The notes beneath the pieces are model-generated. The model did no database searches. It was given only the letters and a program-made list of their open reading frames with translations, and had not been told where the DNA came from. Positions 8,272-16,266 of a stretch of DNA of 64,000 nt are shown piece by piece. This stretch comes from Chloroflexota bacterium. GTDB taxonomy: Bacteria > Chloroflexota > Limnocylindria > QHBO01. The position numbers and the translations under genes were made by a program. The stretch's first letter is position 1. Each line of letters starts with the position of its first letter. The DNA is taken from positions 682,001 through 746,000 of the forward strand of contig JAILWI010000001.1 in assembly GCA_025699005.1 (NCBI GenBank). The letters are read 5' to 3'.

Positions 8272-8734
8272 TCGAACGATCCGAAGGCGGCTTCGGGTGC
8301 ACCCTGCGCGAGCGTCCGACCGTGACGCTCGCCAGGCCTTCGGGGAAGACCACCAGGTTCCAGGCACCGCTGCGCGCCGCCGACGGCACGACCATGCCGC
8401 GGGCTCCCATCGAGCGGGCGCGCTCGGCGAGAGACTGCGCAGCCTCCCGCTCGCCGATGAGGTCCTCCACGTCGACGCCGAGCTCACCACGCGTCTCCGG
8501 AGCTCGAAGGTCGAGGACCGGCAGATCACGGACCGTGAGGCTCCAGAGCCGGCGGGTGACGCCCCGCGGGTCGATCGCGCCGCCCGTGGCGGCGCTCCAC
8601 TCTGCCCACGCCGTGGCCGGCTCGAGCGACGCGTAGAGCGGCCAGCCCGCTCCCGGACGGTGGTAGCGGCCGGCGGTCGGAGCCGGCCGATCGGGCGGGA
8701 AGGCCGGCGTATCCACGCCAGTCTGGCGATGCAC
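8249..8734 (-). CDS. RES-domain toxin (predicted NAD+-degrading)
   Basis: A 161-aa RES-domain protein, downstream of a matching Xre/DUF2384-type antitoxin. Visible family features: GRYHRPG near 22-28, PLYAS with Y34, an E45 in TAWAEW, and the C-terminal PSAARSGAWNLVVF near 117-130. Characterised RES toxins (MbcT, ParT) remove or modify NAD+ or phosphoribosyl substrates; extending that here is inference. The annotated start is GTG 8734, but the frame stays open upstream and an RVHR segment just before it resembles the usual RES beginning, so translation may start further upstream, overlapping the antitoxin end. Confidence 0.75.
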   Translation of the reverse strand: MHRQTGVDTPAFPPDRPAPTAGRYHRPGAGWPLYASLEPATAWAEWSAATGGAIDPRGVTRRLWSLTVRDLPVLDLRAPETRGELGVDVEDLIGEREAAQSLAERARSMGARGMVVPSAARSGAWNLVVFPEGLASVTVGRSRRVHPKPPSDRSISREGAG

Positions 8735-8760
8735 CCTGCCGGTGAAGCTGCTCAGGGCGT

Positions 8761-9087
8761 TCAGACGTAGTCCCCGACGTCGTACGACTCGGCCGCGCCC
8801 AGGACCGCGGGGAAGTCACCGGATGCCAGCCGATCGACCGGGCGCTCCCACGCGAGGGCCGCATTCGGCGCCTCGAGCCATGTCCGCTTGGCCGCATCGG
8901 TCATCCCGCGTCCGAGGACGTCGAGCACGGCCTGGAGCTCGCCGATGCGGTTGCGGAAGCGGGTCTGGGGTCGCTGCCCCGTTCGCCACCGCTCGGCGGT
9001 TCGCAGGCTCGCTCCCGTGGCGCGCGCAACGAGGCGCGCGGGAAAGAGGCGCACGAGGCGTGGCGGTGGCGCGGTCCCGATCGTCAT
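8761..9087 (-). CDS. Xre/MbcA/ParS-type antitoxin of the RES module
   Basis: A 108-aa protein: a basic helix-turn-helix (ARATGASLRTAERWRTGQRP, residues 21-40), then the DUF2384-like toxin-binding part (TWLEAPNAALAWERPVDRL near 69-87, ending DFPAVLGAAESYD). In known pairs this C-terminus inserts into the RES active site and the HTH autoregulates. Gene order is antitoxin then toxin, 26 bases apart. The promoter is unusually clear: TTGACC, a 17-base spacer and TACGAT, with the last base 6 bases before ATG 9087. Three 12-base-spaced repeats cover the -35. Confidence 0.8.
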   Translation of the reverse strand: MTIGTAPPPRLVRLFPARLVARATGASLRTAERWRTGQRPQTRFRNRIGELQAVLDVLGRGMTDAAKRTWLEAPNAALAWERPVDRLASGDFPAVLGAAESYDVGDYV

Positions 9088-9093
9088 GGCCGG

Positions 9094-9122
9094 ATCGTAT
9101 CGGCCCCGAAAGTGACGGTCAA
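9094..9122 (-). promoter_or_regulatory. Promoter of the antitoxin-toxin operon
   Basis: On the minus strand, -35 TTGACC at 9122-9117, a 17-base spacer, and -10 TACGAT at 9099-9094. The 6-base gap to ATG 9087 predicts a leaderless message. Confidence 0.65.
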
Positions 9123-9143
9123 TCTGACGGTCAGTCTGACGGT
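9113..9143. repeat. Three direct repeats TGACGGT at 12-base intervals (candidate operator)
   Basis: TGACGGTC at 9113-9120 and 9125-9132 and TGACGGT at 9137-9143 repeat every 12 bases, close to one helical turn, separated by AATC and AGTC. The first copy covers the -35 of the antitoxin promoter. They are placed to bind the antitoxin HTH and repress the operon; binding is inferred. Confidence 0.65.
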
Positions 9144-9151
9144 GTGCCCAT

Positions 9152-10690
9152 CTACGGCAGGAGGCCGGACGCTTCGTAGATGCGGTTCAGGACGTAGAGC
9201 CCATCGGTCTCGGGGTCGGTCAGGTTCGTCTGCGCCTGCTCGAGCATGATGTAGGGGTGCATCCGGGCCTGCGCGAGCTCGGTGCCGCGGAACGCGAGCT
9301 CGAGGAGCACGCCCTCCTGTGTCTGCTGGCTCCAGCCCTGCCCGAACAAGAAGTTTCCGTGGCTGACCATCGTGACGCGGTGACCGCCGTCGTCGGTCGG
9401 GGTGACCTCGATCGGGCCTGACCAGTGCGTGCCGTGGCCGATGACATGGTCACAGCCGGCCTCGAAGAAGACCTCCTGCTGGCGACGCATGTCGCCGATG
9501 AATGCCGCGTGGTACTCCGCGCCGCCCCACCACTGCGGGACACAGATGATGACGTCGGCCTCAGCACGGGCCCGCTCGACGGCCTCGACCACGTACTCGT
9601 CGCGCAGCCACAGCACGCCGGGCTGGCCCGGACCGGCCTCGAGCGAGCCGGGGATCTCGTTGAAGGCCACGAACCCGAAGGTGAGACCGCTGGCCTCGAC
9701 GAAGGCCGGCTCGAGCGCCTCGTCCAGGTCCGCGCCCGCGCCGGTGGTGGGGATGCCCGCCAGCTCGAACTGACCGAGGGTCTCGAGGAAGCCCGCGGTC
9801 CCGCGGTCGAACAGGTGGTTCGCGGCGAGCGTCGCGACGTCGACCCCGTACGTGTCGCGGAGGCGAGGCAGCACCGCCGGGTCGATGCTGAAGATGACGC
9901 CGTCGTTGACGGTGAAGCTGTCGACGACCGGGCACTCGAAGTCGTCGAGCGTGATGTCCGCCCCGCTGACCAGATCGGCGACAGCGCCCTCGTTGCCCGT
10001 CCGGACCGCATCGACGATGTTGAAGCCGTTGCCGACCTGCCCGGGACCGGCGGGATTCGGGTACACGGCGATGTACTCGGCCGTGCCACCGCCGAAGACC
10101 CAGTCCCAGCCGCGCCCCTGGGTGATGGCGGCGAACGCGACACCTCGGTCCGGGCAGGAGTCTCCGAGGCTCATCAGTGTCCGGATCTCGGTCGGATCAT
10201 GGGGCTCCACGCCGACCGCGCGACCCTGGATGAGATAGGGAAGCGCGCGCGCGTCGGCGTCGCCGAACAGGTCTGCGCCGTCGACGGGTAGGACCTTGAC
10301 GGTCGGCACGACGGCGGAGGGCGGCAGGAGCGCGAGCTGATCGGGGCTCTCGGCCAGGCGCTCGAGGAGCACCGGCATCTCGACGCAGTCGCCCTCGGCC
10401 ACCTCACGGTCGAGGTACGCGGTGACCTCGCAGGGGACGACGAGGTCGGTCGCGTCCGCGACCTCGGCCGCGGTGATCGAGGCCGTCGCGCTGGTGTAGC
10501 CGGTGACGACGGCGAGGGGGACCTCGACCTCGGGGACCGGGGTCGGCGTCGGCTCCGGGGTCGGAGTCGATGCCTCCGTGGCGGACGGCGTCGGCTCGGG
10601 GCGATCGGTCGGGGACGCGGGCGGGTCCGGTTCGCCGGAGCAGGCGCCGAGGGCCAGAACGAGGACGGCGAGAAGGGCGGCGGTTCGCAT
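9152..10690 (-). CDS. CapA/poly-gamma-glutamate-type metallophosphatase lipoprotein
   Basis: A 512-aa lipoprotein with lipobox LGAC (C17) and a Pro/Thr-rich linker to about residue 60. An unassigned domain follows to about 160 ([18 protein letters not shown], then [17 protein letters not shown]). Then comes a CapA fold with metal-site motifs [38 protein letters not shown] and [11 protein letters not shown]. CapA-type proteins act in surface polymer metabolism, often as calcineurin-like phosphatases; the substrate here is unknown. ATG 10690 is chosen over GTG 10696 because TACCAT at 10699-10704 lies 8 bases before it and only 2 before the GTG. Confidence 0.8.
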   Translation of the reverse strand: MRTAALLAVLVLALGACSGEPDPPASPTDRPEPTPSATEASTPTPEPTPTPVPEVEVPLAVVTGYTSATASITAAEVADATDLVVPCEVTAYLDREVAEGDCVEMPVLLERLAESPDQLALLPPSAVVPTVKVLPVDGADLFGDADARALPYLIQGRAVGVEPHDPTEIRTLMSLGDSCPDRGVAFAAITQGRGWDWVFGGGTAEYIAVYPNPAGPGQVGNGFNIVDAVRTGNEGAVADLVSGADITLDDFECPVVDSFTVNDGVIFSIDPAVLPRLRDTYGVDVATLAANHLFDRGTAGFLETLGQFELAGIPTTGAGADLDEALEPAFVEASGLTFGFVAFNEIPGSLEAGPGQPGVLWLRDEYVVEAVERARAEADVIICVPQWWGGAEYHAAFIGDMRRQQEVFFEAGCDHVIGHGTHWSGPIEVTPTDDGGHRVTMVSHGNFLFGQGWSQQTQEGVLLELAFRGTELAQARMHPYIMLEQAQTNLTDPETDGLYVLNRIYEASGLLP

Positions 10691-10698
10691 CGGCACCG

Positions 10699-10704
10699 AT
10701 GGTA
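10699..10704 (-). promoter_or_regulatory. Candidate leaderless -10 element of the CapA-like gene
   Basis: TACCAT on the minus strand ends 8 bases before ATG 10690. The spacing rules out GTG 10696 as the start of a leaderless message. Confidence 0.5.
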
Positions 10705-10713
10705 CCGGCTTCG

Positions 10714-11130
10714 TCAGGAAGCGCTGTCCTCGGATTCGGTGACCGTGAGCTCGAGATCGAGCCCGGCATCGGCGTCGCCCTCGACCGGGCTGTACACGCG
10801 ATACGTGCCCGGGTCGAGTGTCACCCGCAGCTCCTCGAGGTCATCGGAGAACAGCGAGTCGAGGCGCTCGTCGACGCCCTCGATCGCGAAGCCGTGCGGT
10901 GCGGTCCCGCTGTTCGTGACCTCGAACAGGACGCCGCCGCCGGGGATCTCGGCCGGCATCTCGATGCTGTCGTCGGTCAACCTGACCTCGACCACCACCT
11001 CGCCCGGGCTCGGGTTCACGCCCTCGTTGAGGTTCTCGTCGCTCTCTCGCGCGCAGGCGGCGAGCGTCAGAGCGACGGTCACGAGCAGCACGAGGAGGAA
11101 GGGTCGTCGGTACGTCGATCTGTTCGCCAT
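10714..11130 (-). CDS. Cupredoxin-fold lipoprotein lacking copper ligands
   Basis: A 138-aa lipoprotein with lipobox LAAC (C26). Residues about 44-130 read as a cupredoxin beta sandwich ([36 protein letters not shown]). In copper-binding relatives the second motif is YxVYCPVxGHxxxGM. Here Cys is S114, His is D119 and Met is L124, with only H79 kept. Type 1 copper binding therefore looks lost and a structural or protein-binding role is more likely. Its start is 76 bases from the divergent adenosine deaminase ATG, and its stop is 24 bases before the CapA start. Confidence 0.75.
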   Translation of the reverse strand: MANRSTYRRPFLLVLLVTVALTLAACARESDENLNEGVNPSPGEVVVEVRLTDDSIEMPAEIPGGGVLFEVTNSGTAPHGFAIEGVDERLDSLFSDDLEELRVTLDPGTYRVYSPVEGDADAGLDLELTVTESEDSAS

Positions 11131-11193
11131 GCGCGCTCCTACCGCAAAACCGTTGCCAGACACCCCGGGAGCGGCCGCCTCGCGGCGGCGCGG

Positions 11194-11199
11194 TACCAT
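11194..11199 (+). promoter_or_regulatory. Candidate leaderless -10 element of the adenosine deaminase gene
   Basis: TACCAT ends 6 bases before ATG 11206; no Shine-Dalgarno site is present. Confidence 0.5.
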
Positions 11200-11205
11200 C
11201 GGCCG

Positions 11206-12300
11206 ATGGAGAAGCCCGCCGCGACCACCCTGGACCTCGAGACGATCCGCCGGGCACCGAAGGTGCTCCTGCACGATCACCTCGACGGCGGACTCCGTCC
11301 TCGGACCGTGATCGAGCTGGCCGCCGAGGCCGGGTACCGAGAGCTGCCGACGACCGACCCCGACGAGCTGAGCCGGTGGTTCACGCTCGGCGCCGATCGA
11401 AAGTCCCTGGAGCTCTACCTCGAGGGCTTCCGGCACACCGTCGCCGTGATGCAGACCCGGGAGGGCATCGAGCGCGTCGCCGAGGAGTGCAGCCAGGATC
11501 TGGCGGCAGACGGGATCGTGTACGCCGAGGTCCGGATGGCGCCCGAGCTGCTGACCGCGGGCGGCCTGAGCCTCGACGAGGCGGTCACGGCGATGGTCAC
11601 CGGTCTGCGCCGCGGTGCCGAGGGGACGCCCCTGACCGTCGGCCTGATCGCCACCGCCATGCGGCAGGCGGCGCGGTCGGTCGAGATCGCCGAGCTTGCG
11701 ATTCGACACCGGGAGGCTGGTGTCGTGGGTTTCGACATCGCCGGACCGGAAGCGGGCTACCCGCCGACCAGGCATCTCGACGCGTTCAACCTCATCGCCC
11801 ACGAGAACTTCCATCTCACGATCCACGCCGGCGAGGGATTCGGCCTGCCGTCGATCTGGGAGGCGCTCCAGTGGTGCGGCGCCGAGCGCCTCGGCCACGG
11901 CGTGCGCATCGTGGACGACATTACGCTGCGCCCGGACGGCAGCGCCGAGCTCGGACGGCTCGCGAGCTACGTCCGTGACACGCGGGTCCCGCTCGAGATG
12001 TGCCCGACCTCGAACGTGCACACCGGCGCCGCCGCGAGCATCGAGGAGCATCCGATCGAGCTGCTGCGCCGCCTTCGATTCCGCGTCACCGTGAACACCG
12101 ACAACCGGCTCATGAGCGGCATCACGCTGAGCAGCGAGTTCGCGGCGCTGCATCGGGCCTTCGGCATCGGCCTCGACGACATGGAGTGGCTGACGCTCAA
12201 TGCCATGAAGTCCGCCTTCTGGCCGTTCGACGATCGGCTGCGGATCATCAACGAACAGATCAAGCCGGGGTTTGCCGCGCTGCGCGAAGCACGCTCCTAG
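11206..12300 (+). CDS. add: Adenosine deaminase
   Basis: A 364-aa enzyme of the adenosine/AMP deaminase family, converting adenosine to inosine in purine salvage. Zinc and catalytic motifs: H23 and H25 in [16 protein letters not shown] with the catalytic Glu, [16 protein letters not shown] and [10 protein letters not shown] (TDN replaces TDD, as I recall for actinobacterial enzymes). Length matches bacterial Add. ATG 11206 starts right before the conserved N-terminal helix and lies 6 bases after TACCAT; longer frames upstream run antisense to the lipoprotein. Specificity for adenosine rather than a related nucleoside or futalosine is not proven. Confidence 0.85.
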   Translation: MEKPAATTLDLETIRRAPKVLLHDHLDGGLRPRTVIELAAEAGYRELPTTDPDELSRWFTLGADRKSLELYLEGFRHTVAVMQTREGIERVAEECSQDLAADGIVYAEVRMAPELLTAGGLSLDEAVTAMVTGLRRGAEGTPLTVGLIATAMRQAARSVEIAELAIRHREAGVVGFDIAGPEAGYPPTRHLDAFNLIAHENFHLTIHAGEGFGLPSIWEALQWCGAERLGHGVRIVDDITLRPDGSAELGRLASYVRDTRVPLEMCPTSNVHTGAAASIEEHPIELLRRLRFRVTVNTDNRLMSGITLSSEFAALHRAFGIGLDDMEWLTLNAMKSAFWPFDDRLRIINEQIKPGFAALREARS

Positions 12301-12312
12301 CGGCGCACCTCC

Positions 12313-13203
12313 CTAGGCCGGGGTGACGGGAGACTCGAGGAACTCGGCCGTCTCGCGTTCCAGGCGAGACGCTTCGTCGGCGGTCAGGCCCCGGAGTGGC
12401 AGGCGCGTCCCGGCGCGGACCCCGACGCCACGCAGCCCGAGCACGTGCTTCGCGGCGGCGACGAACTGTCCGCTCGACTCCATGGCGGCGCGCAGCGATC
12501 GAAGCCGCTCCATGGCCGGCTCCCTGCCGTCGTCGAGGGCCGCGCGGACGACGTCCGGGAAGGCGGCGGACATCCCCGACACCGTGCCGAGCGCACCGCG
12601 CGCCAGGCCGGCGGCGATGAGCGGCTCGTTGCCGATGAGGACCGGGAGCCCCAGCTCGAGATACGGCTCGACGCGTTCGAACGGCGACTCGCTGACCTTC
12701 AGCCCGGCGAGGTTGTCCGTCTCGGCCGCGATGCGTCGGATGACGTCCACCGGCAGCGGATAGCCCGAGCGCGCAGTGAAGGCGTAGCAGAAGAAGGGGA
12801 GTGGAGTGCAGGCACGTGCTGCGGCGACGAAATGCGCGGCCAGCGATGCCTCGTCCAGGCCGTAGTACGGCGGGGGAATGACGGCGACCGCGTCGGCACC
12901 GACCTCGGCCGCGTGACCCGCGAGGGCGACGGTGTCGGCCGTCGTCTGGGCGCCCGCATGCACGACCAGGAAGCCGGAGAGCGCGCTCCGGAACGCCGAT
13001 GCGGCGCGCCGTCGTTCATCGGTGGTGAGGAGCACGCCCTCACCGGTGGTGCCGCACGCGAACACGCCATCCGCGCCGTGGGACTCGAGGAACTCCACGT
13101 ATGGCGCGATCGCATCGGTGTCGAGGGTGGCGCCGTCATCGGCCAGGGGCGTGACTGCGGCGACGATGAGCGGGCGGTGGCCCAGGTCGGTGAGGTTCTT
13201 CAC
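12313..13203 (-). CDS. DapA/N-acetylneuraminate-lyase family aldolase
   Basis: A 296-aa class I aldolase. Motifs: ACGTTGEGVLLT near the active site, the tyrosine in FCYAFTARSG, and the Schiff-base lysine in AGLKVSES. The usual YNxPxRTG is altered to YAFTARSGYPLP, so it is probably not the housekeeping dihydrodipicolinate synthase and may act on another 2-oxo acid. GTG 13203 gives the normal family length; the ATG-like start at 13287 would add a tail with no family match. Confidence 0.78.
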   Translation of the reverse strand: MKNLTDLGHRPLIVAAVTPLADDGATLDTDAIAPYVEFLESHGADGVFACGTTGEGVLLTTDERRRAASAFRSALSGFLVVHAGAQTTADTVALAGHAAEVGADAVAVIPPPYYGLDEASLAAHFVAAARACTPLPFFCYAFTARSGYPLPVDVIRRIAAETDNLAGLKVSESPFERVEPYLELGLPVLIGNEPLIAAGLARGALGTVSGMSAAFPDVVRAALDDGREPAMERLRSLRAAMESSGQFVAAAKHVLGLRGVGVRAGTRLPLRGLTADEASRLERETAEFLESPVTPA

Positions 13204-13264
13204 GAGGCCATCGTACCGGCCGGCGGCGTCGACGGCGCGCGCCCGAGCGCCCGGCGCATCGGTG

Positions 13265-13270
13265 TAGACT
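13265..13270 (+). promoter_or_regulatory. Candidate -10 element upstream of the ferredoxin operon
   Basis: TAGACT 48 bases before ATG 13319, implying a leader of about 42 bases. It heads the ferredoxin-EthD-crotonase operon. Confidence 0.4.
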
Positions 13271-13318
13271 CGACACCGATCACCCATACAGCCCCTTCAC
13301 GAGGGCATCGTTCGCACC

Positions 13319-13561
<243 letters not shown>

Positions 13562-13564
13562 CCG

Positions 13565-13873
13565 ATGCCGCGCCTGATCGTGCTCTACAACGCTCCCGAG
13601 GATCCGGAGGCATTCGACGCCCACTACCGGGACGTCCACACGCCGATCGTCAGCCGCTACCCGCATCTGCGTGACATGCGGCTGTCGAAGCTCAGCGGCG
13701 TCGCCGGACGCGATGCTGCGTATTACCTCATGGCCGAGATGATCTTCGACTCCGCCGCCGATCTCGATGAGGCGCTCATGTCCCCGGCCGGCGCCGAGAG
13801 CGCGAAGGACCTGCGCAACTTCGCCGGTGCCGGTGTGACGATGTTCGTCGCTCCCGACGAGGCCGATGCCTGA
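13565..13873 (+). CDS. EthD-family protein
   Basis: A 102-aa ferredoxin-like-fold (dimeric alpha-beta barrel) protein of the EthD family, named from the ethyl tert-butyl ether locus. Features: IVLYNAPEDPEAFDAHYRDVH near 4-24 and the hydrophobic strand YYLMAEMIFDSAADLDEAL. The family's biochemical role is unclear. It sits between ferredoxin and the crotonase gene, overlapping the latter by 8 bases, so it is probably part of the same acyl-CoA pathway. Confidence 0.8.
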   Translation: MPRLIVLYNAPEDPEAFDAHYRDVHTPIVSRYPHLRDMRLSKLSGVAGRDAAYYLMAEMIFDSAADLDEALMSPAGAESAKDLRNFAGAGVTMFVAPDEADA

Positions 13874-14822
13874 TCCCGGCTCGCCGGTCCCGTCCGACCC
13901 GGCATCGCTCGGCTACGAGCGCATCACCTACGAGCGCGACGTCGAGCGTGCGGTGGCCACGGTCACGGTCAACCGACCCGAGGTGCTCAACGCGCTCGAT
14001 CTCCCCACGCTGAAGGAGCTCTCGCACGCCTTCGAGCAGGCGTCGTGGGACGACACCGTCGCCGTGGTGGTCGTTACCGGCGCGGGGGACCGTGCGTTCT
14101 GCACCGGTGCGGACCTCGACGAGCAGTCGCTCATGGGGGCCACCAGCGGCCAGTACTGGCGCTGGATGGGCGCCTTCATCGAGATGCACGATCGGCTGCG
14201 TCACATCGGCAAGCCCACGGTCGCGCGGATCAACGGCGTCGCCGTCGGCGGTGGCAACGAGCTCCAGATGGCGTGCGACCTCTCGATCATCGTTGACGAC
14301 GCCTACATCCGGCATGTGGGTCCCGAGCATGGATCCGTGCCCGCCGGCGGCGCAACCCAGTGGCTGCCGATCATGGTCGGCGACCGCCGAGCTCGCGAGA
14401 TCATCATGCTGTGCGAGCCGATCGCGCCCGAACAGGCGCTCGACTGGGGCCTCGTGACCCGGGTCGTGCCGCGCGCCGAGCTCGATGCCGCCGTGGCGGA
14501 CATGACCGCCAAGCTGGCGCGGAAGCTGCCCGAGGCGATGCGCTACACGAAGACGCACCTCAACTGGTGGCGCGACCTCGTCTGGTCGCAGACGATCGAG
14601 CACGCCAGGGACTGGCTGGCCGTTCATTCGGTCGCCGACGAGACGAAGGAGGCGGTCAGCGCCTTCCACGACAAGCGGAAGCCACGCTTCCGCGAGCTGC
14701 GTCGCCTGGAGGCCGGCGAAGGTCGGACCTGCCCATCGTGTGGCGCGACCGGGCTCCCGGCCGCTCATCGCTACTGCGGTGTGTGCGCGGTCGAACTGCC
14801 CGATCCGTGGACGCTCGAATGA
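13866..14822 (+). CDS. Enoyl-CoA hydratase/isomerase with C-terminal zinc ribbon
   Basis: A 318-aa crotonase-fold protein. Residues 20-275 carry NRPEVLNALD, the oxyanion-hole segments FCTGADL (78-84) and GVAVGGGNEL, and acidic residues E132 and E154 where hydratases have their catalytic Glu pair. After KRKPRF a tail adds two CxxC pairs, C289/C292 and C304/C307, spaced like a zinc ribbon. This is about 40 residues more than ordinary crotonases. The tail may bind a protein or acyl-carrier partner. The product ends with ATGA overlap into a second crotonase gene. Substrate unknown. Confidence 0.8.
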   Translation: MPDPGSPVPSDPASLGYERITYERDVERAVATVTVNRPEVLNALDLPTLKELSHAFEQASWDDTVAVVVVTGAGDRAFCTGADLDEQSLMGATSGQYWRWMGAFIEMHDRLRHIGKPTVARINGVAVGGGNELQMACDLSIIVDDAYIRHVGPEHGSVPAGGATQWLPIMVGDRRAREIIMLCEPIAPEQALDWGLVTRVVPRAELDAAVADMTAKLARKLPEAMRYTKTHLNWWRDLVWSQTIEHARDWLAVHSVADETKEAVSAFHDKRKPRFRELRRLEAGEGRTCPSCGATGLPAAHRYCGVCAVELPDPWTLE

Positions 14823-15601
14823 GCGAGGAACAGCTCGTCCTCGTCGAGCGCCAGGCCGAAGCCCGTACGGCGCTGGTGCGGCTGAACCGTCCGAAGCAGC
14901 TGAACGCCCTGAACGGCCAGGTCATGGACGCCCTGGTCGCCGCGCTCGAGGAGCTCGACCGCGATGACGCGGTCCGCGCCATCGTGGTGACCGGCAGCGA
15001 GCGTGCCTTCGCCGCCGGGGCCGACATCGGCGAGATGGCGGAGGCCACGCCCATCGACATGCTGCTCACGAACCGCATCGGCCAGTGGGATCGGATCCGG
15101 AGGATTTCGAAGCCGGTGATCGCGGCCGTGAACGGATGGGCCCTGGGCGGCGGGTGCGAGCTGGCGATGACGCTCGACCTCATCGTGGCGGGCGAGGGAG
15201 CGAAGTTCGGCCAGCCCGAGATCAGCATCGGCGTCATCCCCGGCGCCGGCGGAACCCAGCGCCTGACGAGGGCGGTCGGCAAGAGCCGGGCGATGGAGAT
15301 GGTCCTGACGGGCGAGCCGATCACCGCGGCGGAAGCGCTCGCTGCCGGCCTGGTGGCCCGCGTGACACAGGACGAGCTCGTCGTCGAGGATGCGCTGGCG
15401 CTGGCCGCGAAGATGGCCACGAAGTCGCCGATCGCGCTGCGCGTCGCGAAGGAGGCGGTGAACGCCGCCTACGAGATGAGCCTGACCGACGCGCTCGCCC
15501 ACGAGCGCCGGCTCTTCTACCTCCTGTTCGCATCGGACGACCAGAAGGAGGGCATGGCCGCCTTCCTCGGGAAGCGCACGCCCGAGTTCACCGGCCGCTG
15601 A
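14819..15601 (+). CDS. Enoyl-CoA hydratase
   Basis: A 260-aa classical crotonase with NRPKQLNALN, FAAGADIGEM, GWALGGGCELAM (E114), GQPEISIGVIPGAGGTQRL (E134) and AFLGKRTPEF at the C-terminus. Both catalytic glutamates are present, so syn-hydration of trans-2-enoyl-CoA is the likely reaction. It starts in the stop codon of the zinc-ribbon crotonase (ATGA) and ends in the start of the methyltransferase (TGATG), so it is in the middle of a tightly coupled operon. Confidence 0.9.
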   Translation: MSEEQLVLVERQAEARTALVRLNRPKQLNALNGQVMDALVAALEELDRDDAVRAIVVTGSERAFAAGADIGEMAEATPIDMLLTNRIGQWDRIRRISKPVIAAVNGWALGGGCELAMTLDLIVAGEGAKFGQPEISIGVIPGAGGTQRLTRAVGKSRAMEMVLTGEPITAAEALAAGLVARVTQDELVVEDALALAAKMATKSPIALRVAKEAVNAAYEMSLTDALAHERRLFYLLFASDDQKEGMAAFLGKRTPEFTGR

Positions 15602-16266
15602 TGGTGGTCGATCCCGCCGGTGCCGTTGCGCCGGACGGCAGCCCGGTGGAGCTGTACCTCCGGCTCCCATCGTTCGGCGAACCCGAGATCGTCCATGGGG
15701 CGATTCGGCCCGGCGCCTCGATCCTCGAGCTGGGCTGTGGTGTCGGGCGGATGACCCACGAGCTCGTCCGCCTCGGACATCCGGTGACCGCCGTCGACGA
15801 GTCCCCGGAGATGCTGGCCCATGTGCGGGATGCCGAGACGCTCCGGGCGCGGATCGAGGACCTGGACCTGGAACGTGAGTTCGGCTGCGTGCTGCTGGCG
15901 AGCCACTTCGTCAACACCGCCGATTCGGACGAGCGGCGAAGGCTCCTCGACGTGTGTGCTCGCCACCTGGCGCCCGACGGGCTCGCGGTGATCGAGGCCT
16001 ACGCCGAGGACTGGCATCCCGTCGCCGGTGACGTGGCCGGAGGCGAAGATCTCCAGATCCGATACCTCCGCGCGGACTGGGAGGGATCGGTGGTGACCGC
16101 CGAGATCGAATACCGGATCGGCTCGCGCCGATGGGCCCAGGGCCCGTTCACGGCAGAGGTGCTGGGTGAAGCGGGGCTCGCCGCCTCGCTGGAGGCAGCC
16201 GGACTGACATTCGACGAATGGCTCGACGATCGACACACCTGGCTCGCCGCCCGGAGGGCCGCATGA
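15601..16266 (+). CDS. SAM-dependent methyltransferase, class I
   Basis: A 221-aa methyltransferase with motif I ILELGCGVGRMTHEL (residues about 41-55), an acidic motif II VTAVDESPEML, and the post-motif LLASHFVNTA. It has no membrane segments. The substrate is unknown; the crotonase neighbours do not specify one. It is coupled on both sides by TGATG and ATGA overlaps. Confidence 0.75.
   Translation: MVVDPAGAVAPDGSPVELYLRLPSFGEPEIVHGAIRPGASILELGCGVGRMTHELVRLGHPVTAVDESPEMLAHVRDAETLRARIEDLDLEREFGCVLLASHFVNTADSDERRRLLDVCARHLAPDGLAVIEAYAEDWHPVAGDVAGGEDLQIRYLRADWEGSVVTAEIEYRIGSRRWAQGPFTAEVLGEAGLAASLEAAGLTFDEWLDDRHTWLAARRAA

Noticed and set aside
8526-8897. Alternative minus-strand frame over the RES and antitoxin genes
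   Set aside because: It is a shadow frame; the RES and HTH motifs are in the other frames, and its product is Arg/Ser-rich.
13204-13287. N-terminal extension of the DapA-family gene from 13287
   Set aside because: The added 28 residues match nothing in the family, and GTG 13203 gives the normal length and first strand.
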